Positions 13,801-26,262 of a DNA stretch of 64,000 nt are shown here, one piece after another. The DNA is taken from contig BSBM01000200.1 of the NCBI GenBank assembly GCA_027924585.1, positions 372,001-436,000 of the forward strand. Reading direction: 5' to 3'. The notes beneath the pieces were generated by a model that ran no database searches, was not told where the DNA came from, and saw only the letters and a list, made by a program, of their open reading frames with translations. Within the stretch, counting starts at the first letter, position 1. Every line of letters starts with the position of its first letter. A program made the position numbers and the translations under genes. The DNA comes from Larix kaempferi (lineage: Eukaryota > Streptophyta > Pinopsida > Pinales > Pinaceae).

Positions 13801-16800
13801 ACAGCTTCTAGAAGGTTTACATGATTTCGTAAAAAACACGAGTTTTTAGAAAATGTGTTTTATTTCATAAATGGAATCTACAAAGTATGCACATTCTACG
13901 TCATAACGATTTTCTATAGTTTGCGCATGCGTCCGGAAATAAGAAAAGCTTACCTCCCCCGTTTTTTAAAATCACAGTTTCTAGAAGTTTTGCATGATTT
14001 CTTAAAAAACACAAGTTTTTAGAAAATGTGTTTTATTAAATAAATGGAATCAACAAATTATGCACATTCTACGTCATAACGACTTTCTATAATTTGCGCA
14101 TGCGTTTGGAAATAAGAAAAGCTTACATCCCCCGTTTTTTAAAATCACAGCTTCTAGAAGGTTTACATGATTTCTTGAAAAATAAAAGTTTTTAGAAAAT
14201 GTGTTTTATTTCGTAAATGGAAACAACAAAGTATGCACATTCTATGTCATAGCGACTTTCTATAGTTTGCGCATGCGTTTGGAAATAAGAAAAGCTTACT
14301 TCCCCTGTTTTTTAAAATCACAGCTTCTAGAAGGTTTACATGGTTTCTTAAAAAACACGAGTTTTTAGAAAATGTGTTTTATTTCATAAATGGAATCAAA
14401 AAAGCATGCACATTCTACGTCATAACGACTTTCTATAGTTTGCGCATGCGTCCGGAAATAAGAAAAGCTTACTTCCACCATTTTTTAAAATCACAACTTC
14501 TAAAAGGGTTACATGATTTCTTAAAAAACACGAGTTTTTAGAAAATGTGTTTTATTTCATAAATGGAATCAACAAAGTATGCACATTCTACGTCATAACG
14601 AATTTCTATAGTTTGCGCATGCGTCCGGAAATAAGAAAAGCTTACTTCCCCCGTTTTTTAAAATCACAGCTTCTAGAAGGTTTACATGATTTCGTAAAAA
14701 ACACGAATTTTTAGAAAATGTGTTTTATTTCATAAATGGAATCTACAAAGTATGCAAATTCTACGTCATAACGACTTTCTATAGTTTGCGCATGCGTCCG
14801 GAAATAAGAAAAGCTTACTTCCCCCGTTTTTTAAAATCACAACTTCTAGAAGGTTTACATGATTTCGTAAAAAACACGAGTTTTTAGAAAATGTGATTTA
14901 TTTCATAAATGGAATCAAAAAAGTATGCACATTCTACGTCATAATGACTTTCTATAGTTTGCGCATGCATCCGGAAATAAGAAAAGCTTACTTCCCCCGT
15001 TTTTTAAAATCACAGCTTCTAGAAGGTTTACATGATTTCTTAAAAAACACGAGTTTTTAGAAAATGTGTTTTATTTAATAAATGGAATCAACAAAGTATG
15101 CACATTCTACGTCATAACGACTTTCTATAGTTTGCGCATGCGTTTGGAAATAAGAAAAGCTTACTTCACCCGTTTTTTAAAATCACAGCTTCTAGAAGGT
15201 TTACATGATTTCCTAAAAACACGATTTTTTAGAAAATGTGTTTTATTTCATAAATGGAATCAACAAAGTACGCACATTCTACGTCATAACGACTTTCTAT
15301 AGTTTGCGCATGCGTTTGGAAATAAGAAAAGCTTACTTGCCCTGTTTTTTAAAATCACGGCTTCTAGAAGGTTTACACGATTTCTTAAAAAACACGAGTT
15401 TTTAGAAAATCTGTTTTATTTCATAAATGGAATCTACAAAGTATGCACATTCTACGTCATAACGACTTTCTATAGTTTGCGCATGCGTCCGGAAATAAGA
15501 AAAGCTTACTTCCACCGTTTTTTTAAATCACAGCTTCTAGAAGGTTTACATGATTTCGTAAAGAACACGAGTTTGTAGAAAATGTGTTTTATTTGATAAA
15601 TGGAATCAACAAAGTATGCACATTCTACGTCATAATGACTTTCTATAGTTTGCGCATGCATCCGGAAATAAGAAAAGCTTACTTCCCCCGTTTTTTAAAA
15701 TCACAGCTTCTAGAAGGTTTACATGATTTCTTAAAAAACACGAGTTTTTAGAAAATGTGTTTTATTTAATAAATGGAATCAACAAAGTATGCACATTCTA
15801 CGTCATAACGACTTTCTATAGTTTGCGCATGCGTTTGGAAATAAGAAAAGCTTACTTCACCCGTTTTTTAAAATCACAGCTTCTAGAAGGTTTACATGAT
15901 TTCCTAAAAAACACGATTTTTTAGAAAATGTGTTTTATTTCATAAATGGAATCAACAAAGTACGCACATTCTACGTCATAACAACTTTCTATAGTTTTCG
16001 CATGCGTTTGGAAATAAGAAAAGCTTACTTGCCCTGTTTTTTAAAATCACGGCTTGTAGAAGGTTTACATGATTTCTTAAAAAACACGAGTTTTTAGAAA
16101 ATGTGTTTTATTTCATAAATGGAATCTACAAAGTATGCACATTCTACGTCATAACGACTTTCTATAGTTTGCGCATGCGTCCGGAAATAAGAAAAGCTTA
16201 CTTCCACCGTTTTTTTAAATCACAGCTTCTAGAAGGTTTACATGATTTCGTAAAGAACACGAGTTTGTAGAAAATGTGTTTTATTTCATAAATGGAATCA
16301 ACAAAGTATGCACATTCTACATCATAACGACTTTCTATAGTTTGCGCATGCGTTTGGAAATAAGAAAAGCTTACTTCCCCCGTTTTTTAAAATCACAGCT
16401 TCTAGAAGGTTTACATGATTTGTTAAAAAACACGAGTTTTTAGAAAATGTGTTTTATTTCATAAATGCATTCAACAAAGTATGCACATTCTACGTCGTAA
16501 CGACTTTCTATAGTTTGCTTATTCGTTTGGAAATAAGAAAAGCTTACTTCCCCCGTTTTTTAAAATCACAGCTTCTAGAAGGTTTACATGATTTGTTAAA
16601 AAACACGAGTTTTTAGAAAATGTGTTTTATTTCATAAATGGAATCAACAAAGTATGCACATTTTACGTCATAACGACTTTCTCTACTTTGCGCATTCGTC
16701 CGGAAATAAGAAAAGCTTACTTCCACCGTTTTTTAAAATCACAGCTTCTAGAAGGTTTACATGATTTCGTAAAAAACACGAGTTTTTAGAAAATGTGTTT

Positions 16801-17750
16801 TATTTCACAAATGGAATCTACAAAGTATGCACATTCTACATCATAACGACTTTCTATAGTTTGCGCATGCTTCCGGAAATAAGAAAAGCTTACTTCCCCC
16901 GTTTTTTAAAATCACAGCTTCTAGAAGGTTTACATGATTTCTTAAGAAACACCAGGTTTTAGAAAATGTGTTTTATTTCATAAATGGAATCAACAAAGTA
17001 TGCACATTCCACGTCATAACGACTTTCTATAGTTTGCGCATGCGTTTGGAAATAAGAAAAGCTTACTTCCCCCGTTTTTTTAAATCACAGCTTCTAGAAG
17101 GTTTACATGATTTGTTAAAAAACACGAGTTTTTAGAAAATGTGTTTTATTTCATAAATGGAATCAACAAAGTATGCACATTCTACGTCATAACGACTTTC
17201 TATAGTTTTCACATGCGTCCGGAAATAAGAAAAGCTTACTTCCACCATTTTTTAAAATCACAGCTTCTAGAAGGTTTACATGATTTCGTAAAAAACACGA
17301 GTTTTTAGAAAATGTGTTTTATTTCATAAATGGAATCTACAAAGTATGCACATTCTACTTTATAACGATTTTCTATAGTTTGCGCATGCGTCCTGAAATA
17401 AGAAAAGCTTACCTCCCCCGTTTTTTAAAATCACAGTTTCTAGAAGTTTTGCATGATTTCTTAAAAAACACAAGTTTTTAGAAACTGTGTTTTATTAAAT
17501 AAATGGAATCAACAAACTATGCACATTCTACGTCATAACGACTTTCTATAATTTGCGCATGCGTTTGGAAATAAGAAAAGCTTACATCCCCCGTTTTTTA
17601 AAATCACAGCTTCTAGAAGGTTTACATGATTTCTTGAAAAACAACAGTTTTTAGAAAATGTGTTTTATTTCGTAAATGGAATCAACAAAGTATGCACATT
17701 CTATGTCATAGCGACTTTCTATAGTTTGCGCATGCATTTGGAAATAATAA
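10900..17750 (+). repeat. Recurrent four-monomer marker block (three copies here)
   Basis: A distinctive run of monomers occurs at about 10900-11520, 13690-14290 and 17150-17750. Its variants are: TAGTTTTCAC; ACGATTTTCTATAG with CTTACCTCCCCC and AGTTTTGCATGATT; TTATTAAA with CTATAATTTGCGC and CTTACATCCCCC; and TTTCGTAAATGG with GTCATAGCGAC. The GCATGAT landmark sits at 11224, 13992 and 17451, giving spacings of 2,768 bp (16 monomers) and 3,459 bp (20 monomers less one base). Related copies occur beyond the retrotransposon near 47940-48500 and 61140-61330. Confidence 0.8.
14930..16310 (+). repeat. Tandem duplication of a four-monomer unit (about 691 bp)
   Basis: Two adjacent four-monomer copies share a CATGCATCCGG monomer, a TTTAATAAATGG monomer with CTTCACCCG, a TTTTTTAGAAAAT monomer followed by AAGTACGCACATTC, and CTTGCCCTG with TCACGGCTT. 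The TTATTTAATA landmark is at 15071 and 15762. The first copy has lost one A (CCTAAAAAC near 15214), so the spacing is 691 rather than 692. Confidence 0.8.
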
Positions 17751-20700
17751 AAGCTTACTTCCACCGTTTTTTTAAAATCACAGCTTCTAAAAGGTTTACA
17801 TGATTTCTTAAAAAACACGAGTTTTTAGAAAATGTGTTTTATTTCATAAATGGAATCAACAAAGTATGCACATTCTACGTCATAACGACTCTCTATAGTT
17901 TGCGCATTCGTCCGGAAATAAGAAAAGCTTACTTCTCCCGTTTTTTAAAATCACAGCTTCTAGAAGGTTTGCACGATTTTTTAAAAAACACGAGTTGTTA
18001 GATAATGTGTTTTATTTCATAAATGGAATCAACAAAGTATGCACATTCTACGTCATAACGACTTTCTATAGTTTGCGCATGCGTCCGGAAATAAGAAAAG
18101 CTTACTTCCACCGTTTTTTAAAATCAAAGCTTCTAGAAGGTTTACATGATTTCTTAAAAAACACGAGTTTTTAGAAAATGTGTTTTATTTCATAAATGGA
18201 ATCTACAAAGTATGCACATTCTACGTCATAACGACTTTCTATAGTTTGCGCATGCGTCCGGAAATAAGAAAAGCTTACTTCCCCTGTTTTTTAAAATCAC
18301 AGCTTCTAGAAGCTTTACATGATTTCTTAAAAAACACGAGTTTTTAGAAAATGTGTTTTTATTTCAAAAATGGAATCAACAAGGTATGCACATTCTACGT
18401 CATAACGACTTTCTATGGTTTGCGCATTGGTCTGGAAATAAGAAAAGCTTACTTCCACCGTTTTTTAAAATCACAGCTTCTAGAAGGTTTACGTGATTTC
18501 GTAAAAAACACGAGTTTTTAGAAAATGTGTTTTATTTCATAAATGGAATCTACAAAGTATGCACATTCTACGTCATAACGACTTTCTATAGTTTGCGCAA
18601 GCGTTTGGAAATAAGAAAAGCTTACTTCCCCCGTTTTTTAAAATCACAGCTTCTAGAAGGTTTACATGATTTCTTAAAAAACACGAGTTTTTAGAAAATG
18701 TGTTTTATTTCATAAATGGAATCAACAAAGTATGCACATTCTACGTCATAACGACGTTCTATAGTTTGCGCATGCATCCGGAAATAAGAAAATCTTACTT
18801 CCACCGTTTTTTAAAATCACAACTTCTAGAAGGTTTACATGATTTCGTAAAAAACACGAGTTTTTAGAAAATGTGTTTTATTTCATAAATGGATTCTACA
18901 AAGTATGCACATTCTACGTCATAACGACTTTCTATAGTTTGCGCATGCGTCCGAAAATAAGAAACGCTTACTTCCCCCGTTTTTTAAAATCACAGCTTCT
19001 AGAAGGTTTACATGATTTTTTAAAAAACACGAGTTTTTAGAAATTGTGTTTTATTTCATAAATGGAATCAACAAAGTATGTACATTCTACGTCATAACGA
19101 CTTTCTATAGTTTGCGCATGCGTCCGGAAATAAGAAAAGCTTACTTCCACCGTTTTTTAAAATCATAGCTTCTAGAAGGTTTACATGATTTCGTAAAAAA
19201 CACAAGTTTTTAGAAAATGTGTTTTATTTCATAAATGGAATCTACAAAGTATGCACATTCTACGTCATAACGACTTTCTATAGTTTGCGCATGCGTCCGG
19301 AAATAAGAAAAGCTTACTTCCACCGTTTTTTAAAATCACAGCTTCTAGAAGGTTTACATGATTTTTTAAAAAACACGAGTTTTTAGAAAATGTGTTTTAT
19401 TTCATAAATGGAATTAACAAAATATGCACATTCTATGTCATAACGACTTTCTATAGTTTGCGCATGCGTTTGGAAATAAGAAAAGCTTACTTCCCCTGTT
19501 TTTTAAAATCACAGCTTCTAGAAGGTATACATGATTTCTTAAAAAACACGAGTTTTTAGAAAATGTGTTTTATTTCTTAAATAGAATCAACAAAGTATGC
19601 ACATTCTACATCATAACGACTTTCTATAGTTTGCGCATGCGTGCAGAAATAAGAAAAGCATACTTCCACCGTTTTTTAAAATCACAGCTTCTAGAAGGTT
19701 TACATGATTTCGTAAAAAACACGAATTTTTAGAAAATATGTTTTATTTCATAAATGTAATCAATAAAGTATGCACATTCTACGTCATAACGACTTTCTAT
19801 AGTTTGCGCATGCGTTTGGAAATAAGAAAAGCTTACTTCCCCGTTTTTTAAAATCACAGCTTCTAGAAGGTTTACATGATTTGTTAAAAAACACGAGTTT
19901 TTGGAAAATGTGTTTTATTTCATAAATGGAATCAACAAAGTATGCACATTCTACGTCATAACGACTTTCTAAAGTTTGCGCATGCGTTTGGAAATAAGAA
20001 AAGCTTACTTCCCTTGTTTTTTAAAATCACAGCTTCTAGAAGGTTTACATGGTTTCTTAAAAAACACGAGTTTTTAGAAAATGTGTTTTATTTCAGAAAT
20101 GGAATCAACAAAGTATGCACATTCTACGTCATAACGACTTTCTATAGTTTGCTCATGCGTCTGGAAATCAGAAAAGCTTACTTCCACCATTTTTTAAAAT
20201 CTCAGCGTCTAGAAGGGTTACATGATTTCTTAAAAAGAACGAGTTTTTAGAAAACGTGTTTTATTTCATAAATGGAATCTACAAAGTATGCACATTCTAC
20301 GTCATAACGAATTTCTATAGTTTGCGCATGCGTCCGGAAATAAGAAAAGCTTACTTCCACCGTTTTTTAAAATCATAGCTTCTAGAAGTTTTACATGATT
20401 TCGTAAAAAACACGAGTTTTTAGAAAATGTGTTTTATTTCATCAATGGAATCTACAAAGTATGCACATTCTACGTCATAACGACTTTCTATAGTTTGCGA
20501 ATCCGTCCGGAAATAAGAAAAGCTTACTTCCAACATTTTTCAAATTCACAGCTTCTAGAAGGTTTACATGATTTCTTAAAAAACACGAGTTTTTAGAAAA
20601 TGTGTTTTATTTCATAAATGGAATCAACAAAGTATGCACATTCTACGTCATAACGACTTTCTATAGTTTGCGCATCTGTCCGGAAATAAGAAAATCTTAC

Positions 20701-22763
20701 TTCCACCGTTTTTTAAAATCACAGCTTCTAGAAGGTTTACATGCTTTCTTAAAAAACACGAGTTTTTAGAAAATGTGTTTTATTTCATAAATGGAATCAA
20801 CAAAGTATGCGCATTCTACGTCATAATGACTTTCTATAGTTTCCGCATGTGTTTGGAAATAAGAAAAACTTACTTCCCTGGTTTTTTAAAATCACAACTT
20901 CTAGAAGGTTTACATGATTTCTTAAAAAACACGAGTTTTTAGAAAATGTGTTTTATTTCATAAATGGAATCAACAAAGTATGCACATTCTACGTCATAAC
21001 GGCTTTCTATAGTTTGCGCATGCGTCCGGAAATAAGAAAAGCTTACTTCCACCGTTTTTTAAAATCACAGCTTCTAGAAGGTTTACATGATTTCTTAAAA
21101 AACACGAGTTTTTAGAAAATGTGTTTTATTTCATAAATGGAATCAACAAAGTATGCACATTCTACGTCATAACGACTTTCTATAGTTTGCGCATTCGTCC
21201 GGAAATAAGAAAAGCTTACTTCCACCGTTTTTTAAAATCACAGCTTCTAGAAGGTTAACATGATATCTTAAAAAACACGAGTTTTTAGAAAATGTGTTTT
21301 ATTTCATAAATGGAATCAACAAAGTATGCACATTCTACGTCATAACGACTTTCTATAGTTTACGCCTTCTTCTGGAAATAAGAAAAGCTTACTTCCACCG
21401 TTTTTTAAAATCACAGCTTTTAGAAGGTTTACATGATTTCTTAAAAAACACGAGTTTTTAGAAAATGTGTTTTATTTCATAAATGGAATCAACAAAGTAT
21501 GCACATTCTACATCATAACGACTTTCTATAGTTTGCGCATGCGTTTGGAAATAAGAAAAGCTTACTTCCCCCGTTTTTTAAAATTACAGCTTCTAGAAGG
21601 TTTACATGATTTGTTAAAAAACACGAGTATTTAGAAAATGTGTTTTATTTCATAAATGGAATCAACAAAGTATGCACATTCTACGTCATAACGACTTTCT
21701 ATAGTTTGTGCATGCGTCCGGAAATAAGAAAAGCTTACTTCCACCGTTTTTTAAAATCACAGCTTCTAGAAGGTTTACATGATTTCTTAAAAAACACAAG
21801 TTTTTAGAAAATGTGTTTTATTTCATAAATGGAATCAACAAAGTATGCACATTCTACGTCATAACGACTTTCTATAGTTTGCGCATTCGTCCGGAAATAA
21901 GAAAAGCTTACTTCCACCGTTTTTTAAAATCACAGCTTCTAGAAGGTTAACATGATTTCTTAAAAAACACGAGTTTTTAGAAAATGTGTTTTATTTCATA
22001 AATGGAATCAACAAAGTATGCACATTCTACGTCATAACGACTTTCTATAGTTTACGCCTTCGTCCGGAAATAAGAAAAGCTTACTTCCACCGTTTTTTAA
22101 AATCACAGCTTCTAGAAGGTTTACATGATTTCTTAAAAAACACGAGTTTTTAGAAAACGTGTTTTATTTCATAATTGGAATCAACAAAGTATGCACATTC
22201 TACGTCTTTACGACTTTCTATAGTTTGCGCATGCGTTTGGAAATAAGAAAAGCTTACTTCCCCCGTTTTTTAAAATTACAGCTTCTAGAAGGTTTACATG
22301 ATTTGTTAAAAAACACGAGTATTTAGAAAATGTGTTTTATTTCATAAATGGAATCGACGAAGTATGCACATTCTACGTCATAACGACTTTCTATAGTTTG
22401 CGCATGCGTCCGGAAATAAGAAAAGCTTACTTCCACTGTTTTTTAAAATCACAGCTTCTAGAAGGTTTACATGATTTCCTAAACAACACGATTTTTTAGA
22501 AAATCTGTTTTATTTCATAAATGGAATCAACAAAGTACGCACATTCTACGTCATAACGAATTTCTATAGTTTGCGCATGCGTTTGGAAATAAGAAAAGCA
22601 TACTTGCCCCGTTTTTTAAAATCACGGCTTCTAGAAGGTTTACATGTTTTCTTAAAAAACACGAGTTTTTAGAAAATGTGTTTTATTTCATAAATGTAAT
22701 CTACAAAGTATGCACATTATACGTCATATCGACTTTCTATAGTTTGCGCATGCGTCCGGAAAT

Positions 22764-23213
22764 AAGAAAAGCTTACTCCCACCGGTTTTTGAAATCACGG
22801 CTTCTAGAAGGTTTACATGATTTCGTAAAAAGCACGAGTTTGTAGAAAATGTGTTTTCTTTCATAAATGGAATCAACAAAGTATGCACATTCTACGTCAT
22901 AATGACTTTCTATAGTTTGCGCATGCGTCCAGAAATAAGAAAAGCTTACTTCCAACGTTTTTCAAAATCACAGCTTCTAGAAGGTTTACATGATTTCTTA
23001 AAAAACACGAGTTTTTAGAAAATGTGTTTTATTTCATAAATGGAATCAACAAAATATGCACATTCTACGTCATAACGACTTTCTATAGTTTTCGCATTCG
23101 TCCGGAAATAAGAAAAGCTTACTTCCACAGTTTTTTAAAATCACATCTTCTAGAAGGTTTACTTGATTTCTTAAAAAACACGAGTTTTTAGAAAATGTGT
23201 TTTATTTCATAAA
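22764..23213 (+). repeat. Fourth copy of the 2.88-kb-type segment, truncated by the retrotransposon
   Basis: This stretch repeats the segments starting near 2879, 4609 and 5647 (TTTTTGAAATCACGG, AAAAAGCACGAGTTTG, CCAACGTTTTTC, GTTTACTTGATTTC). It runs up to the left edge of the retrotransposon. To the right of the insertion (from 36494) the monomer variants no longer follow those copies (AAAGTATGCAC against AAATTATGCAC), so the segmental homology ended at about this point. Confidence 0.75.
23209..23213. other. Left target-site duplication (ATAAA)
   Basis: ATAAA directly precedes the TG terminus of the left LTR and is repeated at 36494-36498 directly after the CA terminus of the right LTR. 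Removing the element and one copy restores a satellite monomer in phase (TTTC-ATAAA-TGGAATC). Five bases is the usual size for Ty3/gypsy integrase. Confidence 0.95.
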
Positions 23214-23215
23214 TG

Positions 23216-23245
23216 TAGTGCTCTGGTTTTTACAGCAGAGCACTA
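23216..23245. repeat. Perfect 10-bp inverted repeat at the LTR terminus (3' LTR)
   Basis: TAGTGCTCTG (23216-23225) and CAGAGCACTA (23236-23245) are perfect reverse complements separated by 10 bases. They lie 2 bp inside the LTR edge. In the 3' LTR this is the extreme end of the element in element orientation. The other LTR preserves the same arms at 33742-33751 and 33763-33772 with an 11-base loop. Confidence 0.9.
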
Positions 23246-23801
23246 TGTAAAATTTCAGGTTTAATTTTCTACGTTTTAAACTTTATCAGTTTATGGAAGT
23301 AAATTTCTAAGAATTACTATGTGCCTAAATAATATTTAGTGTACTGTCGTGTTTTCACTAACCTTACATTCGTAATTTAAAATAAACAAACATATCGTTA
23401 TTTTCTTTTCAACAATCATATTCCAGCATAAGAATAGGTTTCACAACTTAGTAAATCAGTAAATAGCAAGTTATGCATGTTTTACAGTAAGATTTTAGCA
23501 TAATAATCAAATAACGTAAATGACAAGGAAATTACCTGATGCTGATGCTAACCGTAGGTTGTAGTAGGTTGTATAACCTCTTAGACAGCCAAACTGAAGT
23601 GTCCACCCTACCGACCAGCTATTATCTTGCTGGCCCTTGGAAATCAAAGGATTTCCAAGCCCCCGAGCCCACAATCTGATAATCCCGAGAGCAGTCTTTC
23701 CTTCTGTTCTCAAAATCTTTCTGTTCCCCAAACTTCTCTTCTCCAAACTTCTTTTCTTCCCCCATAAAAAAAACCTCCCCTTTCTCCAAGCTCTCCCCCT
23801 C

Positions 23802-23809
23802 TATATAAT
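23802..23809 (-). promoter_or_regulatory. TATA-like motif in the 3' LTR copy
   Basis: On the minus strand the sequence reads ATTATATAGAGGGGG, a good plant TATA context, about 2.16 kb from the 5' edge of this LTR. The counterpart in the 5' LTR (34329-34336) would be the one driving the element. It was identified by motif only; no start site can be seen. Confidence 0.45.
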
Positions 23810-25966
23810 TTCCCTTCCTCGAGAATATCTTGGGCTTACTCCACCGCCCCAAAATCCCCCTCTCGAGCCCCTCAACATTTACTCCTATCACCAGTTCATT
23901 CATACACGGTTCTTTATAAAAATGTATAATTAATTACTCTCATGGAAAAATTAGTTGGTTTTGGATTGACGGTCGTAAGTATTTATTACGGTGGGGATTA
24001 TCACCCCAAGGTTATCCATTCGGGACAAGCTTCATTAAATACAAGTCTATTCGCTATCCTTGGTATTTAATCTTTATTAATGTAATTAATAAAATATTAT
24101 ATAATTAGTTGCCCCTTTTCAACTTGGACATGATGTGTCTTAATGGTCCACCTTATCCGTCGAGACTACTTAGCTTGAGGTTTAAATTCCAAGATTAACA
24201 TTGAATAATTAAATAACCATTTTCCATCACATCACGTTCATTCCAAAAAGGATTATCCTATTATGGCTAACTTTTGAAATGGAAATAATCACACAATATT
24301 AATTTATAAATCAATATTTTAGATCTTACTTATATTGCATTTGTTACGATAGGGATATAAATGTTGCTGGAATATTATTAATTAAGTAATAATAATAATT
24401 AGATCCCCATTTATTAATTAATAATAATAATTAAATCACCCTTTAACAATAATAAAAGGTGAATCAATCATAGTATTCTTAATTATTTGTTTATCACATG
24501 AGTACCCTATCATCAACATAGCATCCTTGTTCTTATAAACAAAGCACTTGTGAGGGCTTAAACAATTTTACTAATTAATTAGACACTATCACTACCCTAT
24601 TCACAACAGTTCTCCTATGACAATGTTAACTGACGACACTTGTCTTAGTTTATTATTACCATGTTTTCATATAATTACTAATTCACTTATTTACACATTG
24701 ACAACCTAACCATTCATTACCTAAGTTGATTGATGTATCCTTAACTGAGTTATCTATGACATTTATACTACTATTAAAGCATGACAAGTATGTTATACAC
24801 CAGTAATATTGTACACGTACAAGGTGTGCATGCATGGCCAGTGTATGCACATGTCGGATATGTACTATAAACAAACCCCATTCCGCCTATGCATACTTGC
24901 TAACTAATAATAGTATCTACCCCCATGCAGAAGAGCAAGCATAATATATAGTATAATTACTTTAACATCCTCGGTTGTTTAACAGTTAACCCTTTACGAT
25001 TTAACATCATTGTCTTTATGTTTACATTAGTTTAATCAATCAAGTACAGGAAGGGTGCCTACTTCCACTAACTCGGAATCAAGGAATACTAAACCCTCAA
25101 CAGTACTAACTAACACATCCTCCCGTCATAACCTACGTCCAGCATCCTCCCTATCCTCCCTCTGCTAGTACAACAGTGGATGTCGGACTCACCGATCTGA
25201 CCACATAGAACTTGAGAGCGATAGCGTCGGCTGAACAGCGGACCTATCCTCCCCTAGCAGGCATCCGACCATTGTCATCACAACAACATGGGGAGCGTGT
25301 CTCAGCACGGCCCTCCCACGACCTCGGGTCTCATGGAACCATAGGGTGGGAAACACATCCATCCCTCTCAACATACTGGGCCTACGCCCTTATCAACTCA
25401 TACTTGCTGCTATCGGGATTATCAGTTTGTGTTATCGTATCCTCATTTTGGCTGCTAAGGTTTGCTGTATGAACATGTTTTTCCTTTCCAATATATATCA
25501 GATCAAGTAACTGGCTATCCCATAGCCCCTGTGTCCTGTAGGTTAGTGTTTTGCAAAATACAATTTATAGAAAGCATTTTCCATTGATCGCCAATTGATC
25601 CATGTTATCATTTTATTTCATGTAACCTTTTAGCTCATCATAGATGCGTATGACATATAACATTTCAGCAATTCATATAAGAAGATGGTATCCACGTACC
25701 GAATCATATATTTCACATTTCATTAAGGAAAACATATAAACATATACTGCAATCGTAAAATAAGGAAATCATATGATAATCATGACATCATAACTGCATA
25801 ACATAGTAACATCATAATCATGGTGAAATCATAAGACAGAGTAACATCATATAATGAGGTCCAATATAGTTTACTCAGTCGAGCTGAGTTCGACAAAATA
25901 TATATAAGAAATAAAGTATGGTGTGTCTAACAAATAAATATGCCGAATCAAAATATGGGCATTACA

Positions 25967-25981
25967 TACACCCACCCTTCA
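25967..25981 (-). other. Polypurine tract of the chromovirus
   Basis: Directly next to the inner edge of the 3' LTR, the minus strand reads GAAGGGTGGGTGTA and is followed at once by TGTAATGCCC. A purine-rich run against the 3' LTR is where plus-strand DNA synthesis is primed in LTR retrotransposons. The run is interrupted by two or three Ts, so it is a slightly degenerate tract. Confidence 0.8.
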
Positions 25982-26005
25982 GGAAACTTCGTCCCGAAGT
26001 TATGG

Positions 26006-26262
26006 TCAAAATAGTGAGGGAAAATATTGACGCATGGTCTCTGCATCCTCCCAGGTAGCAGACCCTGGGCTATACTTGTCCCATTGGACCTTAACTTGGT
26101 CCACATGGCGACTACGGAGCTGTCGAACCCTACGATCAAGTACGTAATGGTTCGACCCTGAAGGTTCCCTCGTCCGAGACCTGCAATTCCTTCCAATGAA
26201 TTTTGTGAGTCTCATCAGCTATGTAATGTCGTAATACAGAAACATGAAATAAATTATGAGTT
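26006..26262 (-). pseudogene. Frameshifted C-terminal tail of Gag-Pol: end of integrase plus chromodomain-like segment
   Basis: The main polyprotein frame stops at 26263, just after the GPY/F motif, but homologous coding continues in other frames. From the G-run at 26273-26277 (a C-run on the coding strand) the next frame reads [16 protein letters not shown] and EGTFRVEPLR, the usual continuation in plant chromoviruses, and stops at 26136. A second shift near 26139-26150 is needed to enter the frame that reads LDRRVRQLRSRHVDQVKVQW and ATWEDAETMRQYFP, ending at 26006. That last segment has the aromatic, VKVQW and ATWE features of a chromodomain of the plant Tekay/Reina/CRM type. An extra base in the C-run would explain the first break; the second is either +1 or -2. 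Homopolymer sequencing error cannot be excluded for the first. Confidence 0.82.

Larger units (their letters stand above)
1..23213 (+). repeat. 173-bp satellite array, block A
   Basis: This block is an uninterrupted head-to-tail tandem array. The GAGTTTTTAG motif recurs at 5, 178 and 351, which gives a 173-bp period and about 134 monomers. Taking the monomer from GGAATCAAC, the order of landmarks is: TATGCACATTC, TACGTCATAACGAC, TTTGCGCATGCG, TCCGGAAATAAG (alternating with TTTGGAAATAAG), AAGCTT (HindIII), TTTTTTAAAATCACAG, the palindrome CTTCTAGAAG (with an XbaI site), TTTACATGATTTC, TTAAAAAACACGAG, AGAAAATGTGTTTTATTTC and ATAAAT. Monomers differ by scattered substitutions, with recurring alternatives such as ATCAAC/ATCTAC, TTCTTAA/TTCGTAA/TTGTTAA and CCACCG/CCCCCG. 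Short frames of 60-100 codons occur because the monomer is low in stop codons; they shift frame with each monomer (173 is not a multiple of 3) and are not genes. A centromeric role is plausible from the length and the chromovirus insertion but cannot be shown here. Confidence 0.98.
23214..25966 (-). repeat. 3' LTR of the chromovirus (left copy, 2,753 bp)
   Basis: It begins TGTAGTGCTCTGG and ends GGGCATTACA on the plus strand (TGTAATGCCC ... CACTACA in element orientation), the canonical TG...CA form. It matches 33740-36493 over its full length. My visual comparison finds about 15 substitutions and one T-run length difference, roughly 0.5-0.6%. It holds a TATA-like motif, an AT-rich stretch with repeated TAATAATAATAATTA near 24390-24435, and terminal inverted arms. 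Open frames inside it are short, antisense or uncharacterised, and were not called as genes. Confidence 0.95.

Noticed and set aside
1-23213. CRISPR-like regular spacing
   Set aside because: The whole 173-bp unit is repeated, with no unique spacers and no cas genes, in a eukaryotic context.
1-23213. CENP-B box in the satellite
   Set aside because: I looked for the TTCG....A..CGGG pattern on both strands near the GCGCATGCGTCCGG segment; spacing and bases do not match.
23507-23933. Overlapping frames in the LTR (about 79-98 codons on both strands), duplicated near 34034-34460
   Set aside because: They lie in the promoter-proximal part of a non-coding LTR and are present twice only because the LTR is. 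Low-complexity K/E/F/P-rich products show no domain.
25189-25472. Frames of 61 and 86 codons in the LTR near 25.2 kb and again near 35.7 kb
   Set aside because: They are on both strands of the same U3 sequence with no start context or family signature, and are treated as chance frames.
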